Positions 27,772-36,493 of a DNA stretch of 64,000 bases are shown in pieces. The translations under genes and the position numbers were made by a program. The notes under the pieces are model-generated. The model did no database searches. It had not been told where the DNA came from and saw only the letters and a list, made by a program, of their open reading frames with translations. Source of the stretch: Microcoleus vaginatus HSN003 (lineage in GTDB: Bacteria > Cyanobacteriota > Cyanobacteriia > Cyanobacteriales > Microcoleaceae); contig NZ_CP031705.1 of NCBI RefSeq assembly GCF_022701255.1, positions 4,154,001 to 4,218,000 on the forward strand. The letters run 5' to 3'. The stretch's first letter is position 1, and every line of letters starts with the position of its first letter.

Positions 27772-27899
27772 GAAGGAAGTTCGGCAACGGATTGTTTAAC
27801 GGATGTAACGGATGTAACGGATGTAACCGATTGAAGGAAGTTCGGCAAGGGATTGTTTAACGGATGTAACGGATGTAACCGATTGAAGGAAGAAGGGAG
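27772..27899. repeat. Two tandem 52-61-bp units with internal GGATGTAAC 9-mers
   Basis: Unit 1 (27772-27832) and unit 2 (27833-27884) both start GAAGGAAGTTCGGCAA, contain GGATTGTTTAAC and then three or two copies of GGATGTAAC; a partial third unit follows. A similar sequence is found inside a coding region at 62505-62562. Confidence 0.9.
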
Positions 27900-27967
27900 A
27901 ATAAATATTCGGCGATAGAAATTGCTTTTAGGCAAACGAAACGCGCAGGGTAAGGTGTGGAAATATG

Positions 27968-27990
27968 GGGCGATTTCTATCGCCCTTTTT
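27968..27990 (+). terminator. Rho-independent terminator
   Basis: GGGCGAT-TTCT-ATCGCCC is a perfect 7-bp stem with a 4-base loop followed directly by TTTTT. It would end the nanE transcript just before the convergent holin-like gene. Confidence 0.75.
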
Positions 27991-28002
27991 CTGCGGAAGT
28001 TG

Positions 28003-28362
28003 CTAAATCAGTGCGCCGTTGATAAAGCTGCTAACTACAGCCAAGGCGATCGCCCCCAGTACCGCGCTCCAAAGACCCATCCGCAAACTAAATCCTTCAA
28101 CTAACTTCGCAGCGGAGGCAAAAATAATCACGTTCATTACAAAAGCAAACAGGCCGGAAAGCAATCCCAGCGTCAGTAGGTTCGGTACGAAAAAAACTGC
28201 TTTCAGAATTGGCAAAATTAAAACATTCAACATTCCCAAAGCCGCAGCAGAAATTACTGCTTTCGGTGTGCTGTCAATTTCTACGCCGATCGGCAGTTGA
28301 GAAATCAGTAGCAAGCTGCTACCCGTCACCAGCCAAGCAATCAAAAAATCGATCGGTTCCAC
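28003..28362 (-). CDS. Phage-holin-family (superfamily IV) membrane protein
   Basis: A 119-residue integral membrane protein with four predicted helices: about residues 5-24 (FLIAWLVTGSSLLLIS), 34-55 (AVISAAALGMLNVLILPIL), 61-84 and 94-118. The pattern of a polar GVEI link after helix 1 and NVLILPILK matches the 4-TMS 'mycobacterial phage holin' group (PF04020), widespread as chromosomal proteins of unknown role. No phage genes are near. It is probably monocistronic, with a GGAGGTAGGGG-type sequence before the ATG. Confidence 0.8.
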   Translation of the reverse strand: MEPIDFLIAWLVTGSSLLLISQLPIGVEIDSTPKAVISAAALGMLNVLILPILKAVFFVPNLLTLGLLSGLFAFVMNVIIFASAAKLVEGFSLRMGLWSAVLGAIALAVVSSFINGALI

Positions 28363-28586
28363 AGCGCCCCTACCTCCTTAACAGTTGAATTGTCAGAAAA
28401 AGCTGATATTTAACATACATTTTATATAGCTTAATTAAATAATCCGGCTGATTCGTCTGCCAATCGACAGAATTTATGTCTGTTACTAAAGAGTGAGAAG
28501 TTATAATCCCTGTAATCATCTGCCAAATCATCCGGATGGGGACCGTATCAACCTGTTAGTTGAATAAAAAGAGCAGATTAATTAAT

Positions 28587-30401
28587 ATGGCTGGCGATTT
28601 TTCTTTTAACTCTAAAATCCGATTCGACAAAAATGGCTTGGACAATGCTTCACGGCAACGCAGCCGATCGCTCCAAGTTATGATTTTCATGCTGCTCGTC
28701 ACTACCTTGGTGACGCTACCAATATTTCGTCTAGCCGAATTGCAACTGATACAGGGAGCCTATAACCGACAGCGGGCGGAAAATAACCGCATTCGCCCTG
28801 TTTCAGTCCCAGCGACTCGGGGTCAAATTTTAGACCGCAACGGCAAAATTTTTGTGGCCAGCCGCGTATCTCGATCGGTCTATGTGTGGCCAAAAGAGCG
28901 ATCTGCCCAGGAGTGGCAAGAGATCGCCACTACGCTGGGCCCGATCGTCAAACTTCCGGCAGCCGAAATTATCAAAAAAATCGATGTAGCTGGCTACAGA
29001 TCAGCCCTGCCAGTGCGAATTAGTAAAGATATCGATGTCGGTACTTTCGTCGCTTTGGGAGAACAAGCTAATACTTTGCGGGGAGTTGAAATTCGCGTAG
29101 AATCGAGCCGAGACAATCCCCACCAGCAATTAGCAGCTCACCTTTTGGGATACGTCGGCGAAGCTAGTTTAGAGCAATTAAAAGCTAACCCTGTATATCC
29201 GATGGGGATGCTCGTCGGTCAAATGGGAGTTGAAAAATTAGCCAATCCAACTTTAGAGGGCGTTTGGGGAAACCGTTTAATCGAGGTGAATGCTAAGGGC
29301 GAGGAAATCCAAGATTTAGGTGTAAAAGACCCGATTCCCGGCAAACCGGTGCAGCTAACTTTAGATTTAGATATGCAGAAAACTGCGGAAAAAGCTTTGG
29401 GCGATCGCCTGGGTGCAGTTGTGGCGATCGACGTAAAAACCGGAGCTCTTTTAACAATGGCTAGTTGGCCGACATTTGACCCCAATATTTTCACCCGCAA
29501 GGTGACTCAAACAGAATGGGATCGGCTGCAAGGGCCAGAAAAACCGTTTTTAAATCGAGCCGTTCAAGGTTATCCAGTCGGTAGCACTTTTAAAATTGTC
29601 ACTGCTATAGCGGGGATGGAGTCAGGCAAGTTTTCTCCTGACTCGACTTTGGGCACTTCTTCTTCAATTACGATCGGCGGAATTTCTTTTAACGAACACA
29701 GCGGCGGTTACGGCGTTATCGGTTTCCGCGATGCTTTAGCCTACAGCAGTAATACGTTTTTCTATCAAGTAGGTATGGAAGCAGGCCCCGAACAAATGGC
29801 GAAAGCGGCTAAAGCGATGGGCATTGGCGGTACTATTAATTTAGATCTTTTGGGGTTAGAATCCGCCAATCACGGTCAAGTTCCGATCCCAGCAGAGAAA
29901 CAGAAAATGTATGGGGAAGATTGGTATGTGGGCGATACAGTAACAATGGCGATCGGTCAAGGTTTGGTACTTTGTACTCCCCTCGAATTGGCTGTGATGG
30001 TGTCAACTGTTGCTAATGGCGGTTATCGAGTGCAGCCCCATTTGTTGGCTTCTCAAACCAATACTCCTATTACCCAAAAAATCCAGACAGGTATTAAGCC
30101 GGCAACTTTGAAAGTAGTTCGCGAGGGATTGATTGACGTGGTGAAAAAAGGTACTGGCAAACGCATGAATGATGGTACTATTCCTTTAAGCGCGGGCAAA
30201 ACTGGAACGGTGGAAATGCCCGGTCATCCTGACAATTCTATGTATGTGGGTTTTGCTCCTGCTGACAAACCGGAAGTTGCGATCGCAGTTATAGTTGAAG
30301 GTGGCGGATTTGGTTCTGTATCGGCGGCACCAATTGCTCAAGAGGTATTCCGAACCTATTTTCAGAAGCAGGGTTTTAAACCTACTAATAAGCCTCTCTA
30401 G
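28587..30401 (+). CDS. mrdA: Penicillin-binding protein 2 (peptidoglycan transpeptidase)
   Basis: A class B PBP that cross-links peptidoglycan during cell elongation, anchored in the inner membrane. One N-terminal helix (IFMLLVTTLVTLPIFRL) is followed by the dimerisation domain with RPVSVPATRGQILDRNG and the transpeptidase domain with the SxxK motif VGSTFK (Ser333 counting from this start), SxN as YSSNTF and KTG as AGKTGTVEM. The length (604-613 aa) is normal. ATG at 28587 is preferred over a TTG nine codons earlier. The RodA partner is not in the window. Confidence 0.94.
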   Translation: MAGDFSFNSKIRFDKNGLDNASRQRSRSLQVMIFMLLVTTLVTLPIFRLAELQLIQGAYNRQRAENNRIRPVSVPATRGQILDRNGKIFVASRVSRSVYVWPKERSAQEWQEIATTLGPIVKLPAAEIIKKIDVAGYRSALPVRISKDIDVGTFVALGEQANTLRGVEIRVESSRDNPHQQLAAHLLGYVGEASLEQLKANPVYPMGMLVGQMGVEKLANPTLEGVWGNRLIEVNAKGEEIQDLGVKDPIPGKPVQLTLDLDMQKTAEKALGDRLGAVVAIDVKTGALLTMASWPTFDPNIFTRKVTQTEWDRLQGPEKPFLNRAVQGYPVGSTFKIVTAIAGMESGKFSPDSTLGTSSSITIGGISFNEHSGGYGVIGFRDALAYSSNTFFYQVGMEAGPEQMAKAAKAMGIGGTINLDLLGLESANHGQVPIPAEKQKMYGEDWYVGDTVTMAIGQGLVLCTPLELAVMVSTVANGGYRVQPHLLASQTNTPITQKIQTGIKPATLKVVREGLIDVVKKGTGKRMNDGTIPLSAGKTGTVEMPGHPDNSMYVGFAPADKPEVAIAVIVEGGGFGSVSAAPIAQEVFRTYFQKQGFKPTNKPL

Positions 30402-30414
30402 TCATTAGTTAATA

Positions 30415-30441
30415 GCTGACTGTTGACTGTTGACTGTTGAC
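30415..30441. repeat. Heptamer tandem repeat (TGTTGAC)n
   Basis: Three to four TGTTGAC units follow the PBP2 stop. This is the same heptamer as inside the dispersed repeats at 9.1 and 47.8 kb, without the rest of that element. Confidence 0.8.
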
Positions 30442-30497
30442 ATTTTGTCCAATACTTCGATCGCACTATTCTTGATATCTGGGAAAAGTGCGATCGA

Positions 30498-31238
30498 TCA
30501 AAAGTTTTCCCCTACCAATCGTCTCACTTCCACGGTCGATAAATTCATCATTTGCGCCACCTGTTCCAGACTCATTCCAGAATTTAAGAGTTGAGTTACC
30601 AGCGATCGCAATGTTGACTCCGCTGCCAGTCGGCCCAGATTTTCTTCCTTGTGAGTCTTCAAAAACTCACCCGTTTCAGGAACTCTAAACCTCAATTCTC
30701 CTGAAATTATATGCAATTCCAGTCCCAGCACTTCACTGAACAACCACAGCGTATCGAAAGCGATATTGTTGGCTGCAATCGGCTCATACTGATTGTTTAT
30801 TAGACGTACTCCCTGTAAAATCGGATTTAGGTAATCTCCCGACGGATCGTACTGAAAATATTCCCTAACTCCCAAAGCCCGATAAATTTCCGGTTTAGTT
30901 TCTTGGTCTTTCGTCTGAGTTGTTTCCGAAGTAATTTCTAACACAAAATCGGGAGTAATTCCCCCTTATTCCCAAACTTTATAATTATCCCTTTTGCGGT
31001 TGGCTACTCCAAACACCACATAAACATCCGGGGCCACAACTGCCTGGTTGTTCCCTTCTTCATAATATATGAAAGAATTGGCTGACACGTAAACATCAGA
31101 ACGTTCTTGAAAGTAAAGCTTGACAGATTCAACGCTGTAAGTCATGTAATCCCGCGTGATGTCACTTTCAGCCATCGGCTCTCCGTCGCTGCTGGGATAT
31201 TCAATTTCTACTTGTTCGAGTTGAGTTAAAATTGTCAT
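30498..31238 (-). pseudogene. Second Uma2 family gene interrupted by an in-frame TAA
   Basis: From ATG at 31238 the frame reads MTILTQLEQVEIEYPSSDG, MAESD, a helix, FIYYEEGNNQAVVAPDVYVVFGV and KVWE, and then meets TAA at 30968-30966. The same frame continues as GGITPDFVLEITSETT, GVREYFQYDP and LGLELHIISGELRFR and ends at 30498 in a Leu-rich helical tail. Joined, the product is 246 codons and has every segment of an intact Uma2 protein. In most relatives the codon at the stop is Glu (WEEGG), so GAA to TAA, a single-base change, is the simplest explanation. The tail (QLLNSGMSLEQVAQMMNLSTVEVRRL) resembles that of the Rpn/Uma2 group. Confidence 0.85.
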
Positions 31239-31421
31239 TTTTCAATTTCCCTCAAACTTAATTAATTTAATGCTAGCATTCGGTCGAAGTTGGGAAAAGT
31301 TCGATATTCCTCAAAAAAATCAACAGCCATAAGGTACGCAGGGAACACCCTACATAATTAGGTTCTGCGTCCTGGACTGTAATGCTGGTATGAGGTTGTA
31401 CAGATACAGACTATTTAAATT

Positions 31422-32453
31422 CTAATTAATCCCTCTATCTAAAATAATCATTTCCGAACCAACAACGGGACTTCTAGCTATTAACTTGCCTTCCATATTG
31501 GCAATTTCTAACTTACTAAAATCGAGTAAATTAGCCTCTTTCCACATTTTAGTTGCTAGTTGAGTTTGCTCGATTGCGCTGAGTTTGTACCAATCTTCAG
31601 CGACTTTTACTGTCAAAATGCTGCTGGAAAAATTAGCTTGAACAGACTCAACTAAACCGCCGCCCAGTCGATTCTTAATCTCAGTAACTTGATTTTGAAT
31701 CGCAGCAATCAGAGACTGTTCCGGCGTCAGCGGCGGCGGTGGGATAAGTTCTACTGGTTGCGGTTTTTCCGGAGCCACTAAATCGGGCAACTTGCTTTTG
31801 AAGTTAGCAGAGATTGGCTCAGATGGTACGATCGCCTCTGGCGATTGCGGCGTTCCCGATGCCATAAAATCACCAAACGTTGCCGGCGACTGCTGCGCTG
31901 CTGGCAAAGGCACTTTTGCTACTTTCTCCGACGGTTTTGGTGAGAAAGTGTTGAAAGTTAAACCGACTACAACGATCAGAATAGCGGCTATAGCGGCGTT
32001 TAAAATTGGATCGGACAGCTTCTGATTCGTAGATGGTGGCAGTAGCGATCGCACTAGCCGCACAATACTTTGCCAAAGTATACCGACGTTCTCTAAAAAG
32101 CTCCCTTCCCTGCGTTGGGATACAGGCTTTTTATCAACTTTTACAGCAACTTTTGGTGGCACGCTGTTAACTTCCACAGCAACAGCGGGAGGAGTTACTG
32201 TTGCTGAGTCAGCAGCGGTGGGCGCGATCGGCTTTTGGGCCTGCAACGGCGGTTCGGCTGGTAATTTTTTGCCTTTTTTTCCCAAATTCCCAATCGAGGC
32301 AATCAAAGCTTTGATTCTCTGATTTTTGGGAACCGCGCTGCTGGCATTTTGAGTTTTGCTGCCAGTGGGGGCAGACTTTGCAGCCGAATCAACCTGCGGT
32401 GTCGGAGATTGAGAGGGTTGTGGAGTTGACTGGTTTAGTTGTTCTTCTGACAT
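31422..32453 (-). CDS. Conserved membrane-anchored protein of unknown function
   Basis: About 343 residues from the ATG at 32453 (a TTG eight codons upstream is less likely). A Pro/Ala/Gln-rich, disordered N-terminal half (about 1-125) is followed by an amphipathic stretch (ENVGILWQSIVRLVRSLLPP) and one transmembrane helix (LNAAIAAILIVVVGLTF). A Pro-rich linker (ELIPPPPLTPEQSL) leads to a compact C-terminal domain (about 245-343: AIQNQVTEIKNRLGGGLVESVQANF...SILTVKVAEDWYKLS) that looks like a BON-like alpha/beta fold. The N-terminus would be cytoplasmic and the C-terminal domain outside. I do not recognise a named family. Confidence 0.75.
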   Translation of the reverse strand: MSEEQLNQSTPQPSQSPTPQVDSAAKSAPTGSKTQNASSAVPKNQRIKALIASIGNLGKKGKKLPAEPPLQAQKPIAPTAADSATVTPPAVAVEVNSVPPKVAVKVDKKPVSQRREGSFLENVGILWQSIVRLVRSLLPPSTNQKLSDPILNAAIAAILIVVVGLTFNTFSPKPSEKVAKVPLPAAQQSPATFGDFMASGTPQSPEAIVPSEPISANFKSKLPDLVAPEKPQPVELIPPPPLTPEQSLIAAIQNQVTEIKNRLGGGLVESVQANFSSSILTVKVAEDWYKLSAIEQTQLATKMWKEANLLDFSKLEIANMEGKLIARSPVVGSEMIILDRGIN

Positions 32454-32556
32454 TTTCTCTGCCTTGGGGCGTTGCAAATATATCTAAACGAGATAAATTT
32501 TAGTTGAGCCATCTCAACCTTAATTTATCATTTAACTTAGTTGTAACCGAATCAAA

Positions 32557-33492
32557 ATGAGCATCAAACGCCGTCACTTTCTACTTTTAGGCAGTCTCAG
32601 CAGCTTTGGTTTTGCCGGAGCCTGGAAAATGTTTCAGATTCGGACTTCCTCCGGTAGAGACACCGATGCTGCTGTGGCTTCTAACGTTGAGGCAGAAAGG
32701 GCGATCGTCCCATTGCCGGCCTCACCGCCTATTTTACGCTTTATTTCGGTGGCCGACACCGGTACCGGCGCTGAAGGTCAGTATGCTGTGGCTGAGGCGA
32801 TGGCGCAATATCACCGCGAAAACCCTTTTAATGTTGCTGTTCTCGCCGGCGACAATATCTACAATAACGGCGAAATTGAAAAAATCAATGCTGTTTTCGA
32901 GCGGCCTTATCAGCCGTTATTGCAGCAAGACGTAAAATTTTATGCTTGTCTGGGAAATCACGACATCCGCACTGCTAACGGCGATCCGCAAGTTAAATAT
33001 GCGGGTTTTAATATGCAAGGTCGCTACTATACTTTTCGCCGCGATCCCGTACAGTTTTTTGCTTTAGATACCAATCACAATGCGGAGTGGGAAAATCAGC
33101 TTGTTTGGCTGGAAAAAGAGTTGAGTCAGAGCACCGCACCTTGGAAAGTTGTGTTCGGCCACCACCCGATTTATTCCTCTGGCGTCTACGGATCGAATCC
33201 ATCTTTTATTAAGACTTTGGCGCCTTTGTTTCAAAAGTACGGCGTGCAGGTTTATATCAACGGACACGAGCACAGTTACGAACGCACTCGCTCGATTAAC
33301 GGTACGACTTATTTAATTTGCGGTGCCGGCGGTGGCACTCGTCCGGTGGGGCGTTCTGAGTGGACGGAGTATTCTGCTAGCCGCCTGAGTTTTGCGACGT
33401 TTGATGTCTATGAAGACCGGATATTTGTCAGTTCTATCGGTACTGACAAACGGGTTTTCGACCGAGGGGTGATTCAAGTGCGATCGGCTTAA
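32557..33492 (+). CDS. Exported metallophosphoesterase (purple acid phosphatase-like)
   Basis: A 311-residue calcineurin-like phosphatase. The N-terminus SIKRRHFLLLGSLSSFGFAGA has a twin-arginine export pattern (RRxFLLLG), so the enzyme is probably folded in the cytoplasm and sent to the periplasm. The metal-site motifs are in order: VADTGTG, LAGDNIY, CLGNHD, FGHHPIY and INGHEHSYER. Acid phosphatases of this type release phosphate from organic esters; the substrate cannot be read. It may be phosphate-regulated, but no Pho box was found. Confidence 0.9.
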   Translation: MSIKRRHFLLLGSLSSFGFAGAWKMFQIRTSSGRDTDAAVASNVEAERAIVPLPASPPILRFISVADTGTGAEGQYAVAEAMAQYHRENPFNVAVLAGDNIYNNGEIEKINAVFERPYQPLLQQDVKFYACLGNHDIRTANGDPQVKYAGFNMQGRYYTFRRDPVQFFALDTNHNAEWENQLVWLEKELSQSTAPWKVVFGHHPIYSSGVYGSNPSFIKTLAPLFQKYGVQVYINGHEHSYERTRSINGTTYLICGAGGGTRPVGRSEWTEYSASRLSFATFDVYEDRIFVSSIGTDKRVFDRGVIQVRSA

Positions 33493-33519
33493 TTCAGATT
33501 ATATTCAGGAGGCAACAAA

Positions 33520-34002
33520 ATGAATAGGGGTTGTAGAGCCAATAAAACTGGTTTTGTTTTAGAAACAACTGTAGAAGGTACGTTGAGAGGCCACGGATAT
33601 CTCGAAATATGTCCCCAGTTGCCGAAAAAGCGCAAGCTAGAGTGGCTCTTAATCTCTACTGAAAATCCCAAGCGATATGCTAAACAGGTTTATATCGGGT
33701 CTAGCATTTATGAAACTGAAATAAATGTCGATTTTTACATTGTTAATTCCGGTGGGTTTTCTCGGGGTCTAATTGTTGAGTGCAAGTGGCAAGAAGACAA
33801 AGGTTCAGTAGACGAGAAGTATCCTTACCTCAATTTAAATATTAAAAATTGTTATCAAGTGCCAACTATTGTTATAGTGGGCGGTGACGGTATGAGGCAA
33901 GGTTCGATCGACTGGTTTAAAAAACAAATTTCTGACAATCAAAATCTGTTGGCAGTTCACAAGCTCGAAGGTTTTATTACCTGGGCTAACAAATATTTGT
34001 AA
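33520..34002 (+). CDS. PD-(D/E)XK nuclease superfamily protein, restriction-enzyme-like
   Basis: A 160-residue protein with a likely PD-(D/E)XK core: TEINVDFYIVNSGG (acidic Asp), then GLIVECKWQ, in which Glu and Lys form the (E)xK pair, followed by a helix-strand segment (YQVPTIVIVGGDG). The N-terminal VLETTVEGTLRGHGY resembles the first helix of small restriction endonucleases. A strong Shine-Dalgarno sequence AGGAGG (33507-33512) sits 8 bp before the ATG. It faces the Dam methylase gene, 88 bp away, and the two could form a restriction-modification pair. Cleavage site and activity are unproven. Confidence 0.75.
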   Translation: MNRGCRANKTGFVLETTVEGTLRGHGYLEICPQLPKKRKLEWLLISTENPKRYAKQVYIGSSIYETEINVDFYIVNSGGFSRGLIVECKWQEDKGSVDEKYPYLNLNIKNCYQVPTIVIVGGDGMRQGSIDWFKKQISDNQNLLAVHKLEGFITWANKYL

Positions 34003-34090
34003 CCGGAATTACGGAACTTTGCCACGTGTGGGGTAACCACGTATTGCTTCTAGAAAATATGCTTAATTAGAGACTTTGCTTAAGTAAAAT

Positions 34091-34966
34091 TTAAAATAAA
34101 CGTATTAATAATTCCTTGATTTTACCGCGCTTGAAACTATTAGAATTAATTCCCCTAGACGCTGAGATTTCAATGAGTTGTGGCCGAGATTGATTTGGGA
34201 AAATTTGAGTATCGCTGTAGATTTTTTCGATAAAATCGCAGTTAGAATTAGACAGCATAACTTTCACGCCCCGTTTTGCAAGTTCTGCAAAAATATCTCT
34301 CAGTTTAAGCTGTTCCGATTCTTTGAAATTATCCCGGCTGTAAGTCGTAAAGTTACTGGTGGCACTGATTGGATAATAAGGCGGGTCAAAATAAACAAAG
34401 TCTTCGCTGCTTGTAGCAAAATCCAAAATTTCCTCGAATTTTCTGACTTCAATTTGAGCGGGCGCGAGTAAAGATGAGACCGATCGCAGTAAATCTGCTT
34501 GACAAATGTTAGGATTTTTGTATCGACCTATGGGAACATTAAATTCACCTTTTGAGTTTTCTCTGTAGAGGCCGTTGTAACAAGTTTTATTTAGGTAAAT
34601 CAGGCGTGCTGCTTTTTCTGTATCTGTTTTGTAGGAGCGCGATCGCACCGAGTAATAATAATCTTTATTGTCCTTGGTATGTTCTAACTGATGCTCCTCT
34701 AAAAGTAGAATCAGCTCCTCAACTTTATCCCTGACACAGCGATAAGCATTAATCAACTCAGGATTAATATCTGTTAAAACAGCTTGCAAACCAGGGTGCT
34801 GCTGTGCTAAGTAAAAAAATACAGCTCCGCCACCCAAAAAAGGCTCGTAGTAAGTTGTGAACTTTTCAGGAAAATAAGGTTGATATTGTCCAATCAACCT
34901 AGTTTTGCCTCCTGCCCATTTCAGAAAGGGACGTGGCAAGACGAAAGAAGGTGCGGAAGCAGACAT
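34091..34966 (-). CDS. dam: Dam-type DNA adenine methyltransferase
   Basis: A 291-residue N6-adenine methylase of the alpha/Dam group. Motif I is FLKWAGGKTRL, with the SAM-binding YYEPFLGGGAVFFYL and TDINPELI, and catalytic motif IV is FVYFDPPYYP. The region NKTCYNGLYRENSKGEFNVPIGRYKNP is the conserved Dam segment that touches GATC. The GATC target is the family expectation. HIP1 (GCGATCGC), abundant in this genome, contains GATC and would be methylated. It converges on the nuclease-like gene and may be its cognate methylase. Confidence 0.93.
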   Translation of the reverse strand: MSASAPSFVLPRPFLKWAGGKTRLIGQYQPYFPEKFTTYYEPFLGGGAVFFYLAQQHPGLQAVLTDINPELINAYRCVRDKVEELILLLEEHQLEHTKDNKDYYYSVRSRSYKTDTEKAARLIYLNKTCYNGLYRENSKGEFNVPIGRYKNPNICQADLLRSVSSLLAPAQIEVRKFEEILDFATSSEDFVYFDPPYYPISATSNFTTYSRDNFKESEQLKLRDIFAELAKRGVKVMLSNSNCDFIEKIYSDTQIFPNQSRPQLIEISASRGINSNSFKRGKIKELLIRLF

Positions 34967-35239
34967 TTATCTAGAAATAACGGCCCTATAATATTTATCA
35001 CAACTAGAACTCAATAGAAATACTTCTGAAGTTCTTACCGGAGGTAGCGTGGCATTAAACAGACAGTGCCGGAGCCATCGACAAAAAGTTTTCGTTAGAA
35101 TTATATAGTCAGCCTCGCCGGCAAAAATGCCCGATCGCCCGATCGGCAGATTTAGCTTCGGCTGTGCCAAAATTGTCTAACTCGCTCACAAGTGTTACCA
35201 GTCAAAGATCGTGCTGTGACACTTTACCCCACCAAGCTC

Positions 35240-35443
35240 ATGCAAGATTTTATTAATAACGCCTCTCGCTACCCGCGCTTTTTGATCACGATATGTCTGG
35301 GAATTTTCTTTTTCCTGTTCCAGCAACTCAAACCCTTGCTCGATCGACCAGCAACTGCGATCGCCCTGATTAGTTCGATTGTAGCGACTTTTGTCTTTCT
35401 AACTTTTACACTGCGCGCCATGTTAGGCCTGAGTTCGGTTTAA
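35240..35443 (+). CDS. ycf33: Ycf33 (DUF751) membrane protein
   Basis: A 67-residue protein also encoded in many plastid genomes. The start QDFINNASRYPRFLITICLGIFFFLFQQLKPLL, followed by TAIALISSIVATFVFLTFTLRAMLGL, matches the family with two membrane helices. ATG at 35240 fits the family start; a TTG-type start 16 codons upstream is not needed. The function is unknown; a thylakoid role has been suggested for the family. Confidence 0.85.
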   Translation: MQDFINNASRYPRFLITICLGIFFFLFQQLKPLLDRPATAIALISSIVATFVFLTFTLRAMLGLSSV

Positions 35444-35785
35444 AACCAAGCTAGAGCGCCAACATCAACCGCAAATTCAGTTAAAACACTAACTTCCAAA
35501 GTAACTGCCAACTCTTGCACGCGATCGCACACTTGACAAGAGTCGCTGCGATAGATTGGAAGAGGAAAAAATTTGGCTAGTTACGCCAGTGCTGCTCAAC
35601 CAAGGCGCAGGCAAACATTACCGAAGTGCAGGACAAGCGTTTGGGGCTATCAACACTCACTGGGGAAATACTGCACCTCTGTTTCCCCGGTGTCCCACTT
35701 AATCCTTAGGAAGCGGCACACCCCGCCCCGCTTTCCTCTCCCGTTAACCTGACGGTATCACGAGAGTTTCCAGCGGACAAGACAG
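35444..35785. other. Intergenic region, possible gene remnant
   Basis: A 66-codon open frame at 35505-35702 (containing LEEEKIWLVTPVLLNQGAGKHYRSAG) has no ATG and no recognised family. It looks more like a decayed gene end than an active gene. Nothing else is seen. Confidence 0.35.
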
Positions 35786-36178
35786 ATGAAGTTTGAACAT
35801 ATCTATCAATTTTTTCAAGACCCCCCTCCTGTTTATCTAAACAAGGAATTAGCTGTGTGCTACATTCTCTCCGTGTTATTGCGCGGAGATTCCTACGGTA
35901 CAGAACTGATTGGCCAACTAGAGAGGGAATTCCCCATCTACCGACTTTCTGATACCGTTCTCTACAGCGCTCTGAAATTCCTCGAAGATGAAGCCGTAAT
36001 CACCGGTTACTGGAAAAAAGTAGAAGGACGAGGCCGCCCCCGCCGGATGTATCAAATCCTGCCTGAGTGGAGGCATCAAGCTCAAGACCTCGCTCGTCTG
36101 TGGCACGATTACATTGGTCAGGGAAACGGCGCTTCCGAGCGTCGCTCCCGCGCCTTAGAAACTGGTCACACGGGTTAG
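35786..36178 (+). CDS. PadR-family transcriptional regulator
   Basis: A 130-residue winged-helix regulator. ELAVCYILSVLLRGDSYGTELIGQLE...YRLSDTVLYSALKFLEDEAVITGYWKK...GRGRPRRMYQI is the PadR signature with the wing residues GRPRRMY. The C-terminal dimerisation helix is short (HQAQDLARLWHDYI), as in the small subgroup seen in cyanobacteria. Effector and target are unknown. The gene is followed by a small transposable-element-like repeat. Confidence 0.9.
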   Translation: MKFEHIYQFFQDPPPVYLNKELAVCYILSVLLRGDSYGTELIGQLEREFPIYRLSDTVLYSALKFLEDEAVITGYWKKVEGRGRPRRMYQILPEWRHQAQDLARLWHDYIGQGNGASERRSRALETGHTG

Positions 36179-36296
36179 GCGAGTTTGAATCGGATGCCTC
36201 AACCCTGGAGATGCTGGCGCTACTTGCAAAGCGATTTGCCCGATTGCCGTCGCTTTGCTCGATCGCCACACAGCGATTAAAGCAGCTACATAACGT

Positions 36297-36426
36297 CAGG
36301 ACTTACGCATGGTCACTTGAGAATTAGGGATGATGGGGAGATATGGGAATTTGGTGATGGGGAGAAAAACGCCTTGCTACAAAGCTTTCTGCGAATTTTG
36401 TTAAAAAAGTGTCTGCGTAAGTCCTC
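36297..36426. mobile_element. 130-bp MITE-like element with IS-type ends
   Basis: The left end CAGGACTTACGCA (36297-36309) and right end TGCGTAAGTCCTC (36414-36426) are inverted copies with one terminal mismatch. The left end continues TGG like the left end of the complete insertion sequence at 48011. The 104-bp interior is AT-rich and non-coding. No target duplication is obvious. It is probably mobilised in trans by a transposase of that IS type. Confidence 0.75.
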
Positions 36427-36493
36427 GATCGCTTTCGTATGTAAATTTCTGTAAAGTAATAGTAGATCATTTAAATTACACAAACTTCTACCG

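Noticed and set aside
34967..35170. 67-codon frame upstream of dam
   Set aside because: Abuts the dam start; composition is not protein-like and no family is recognised.
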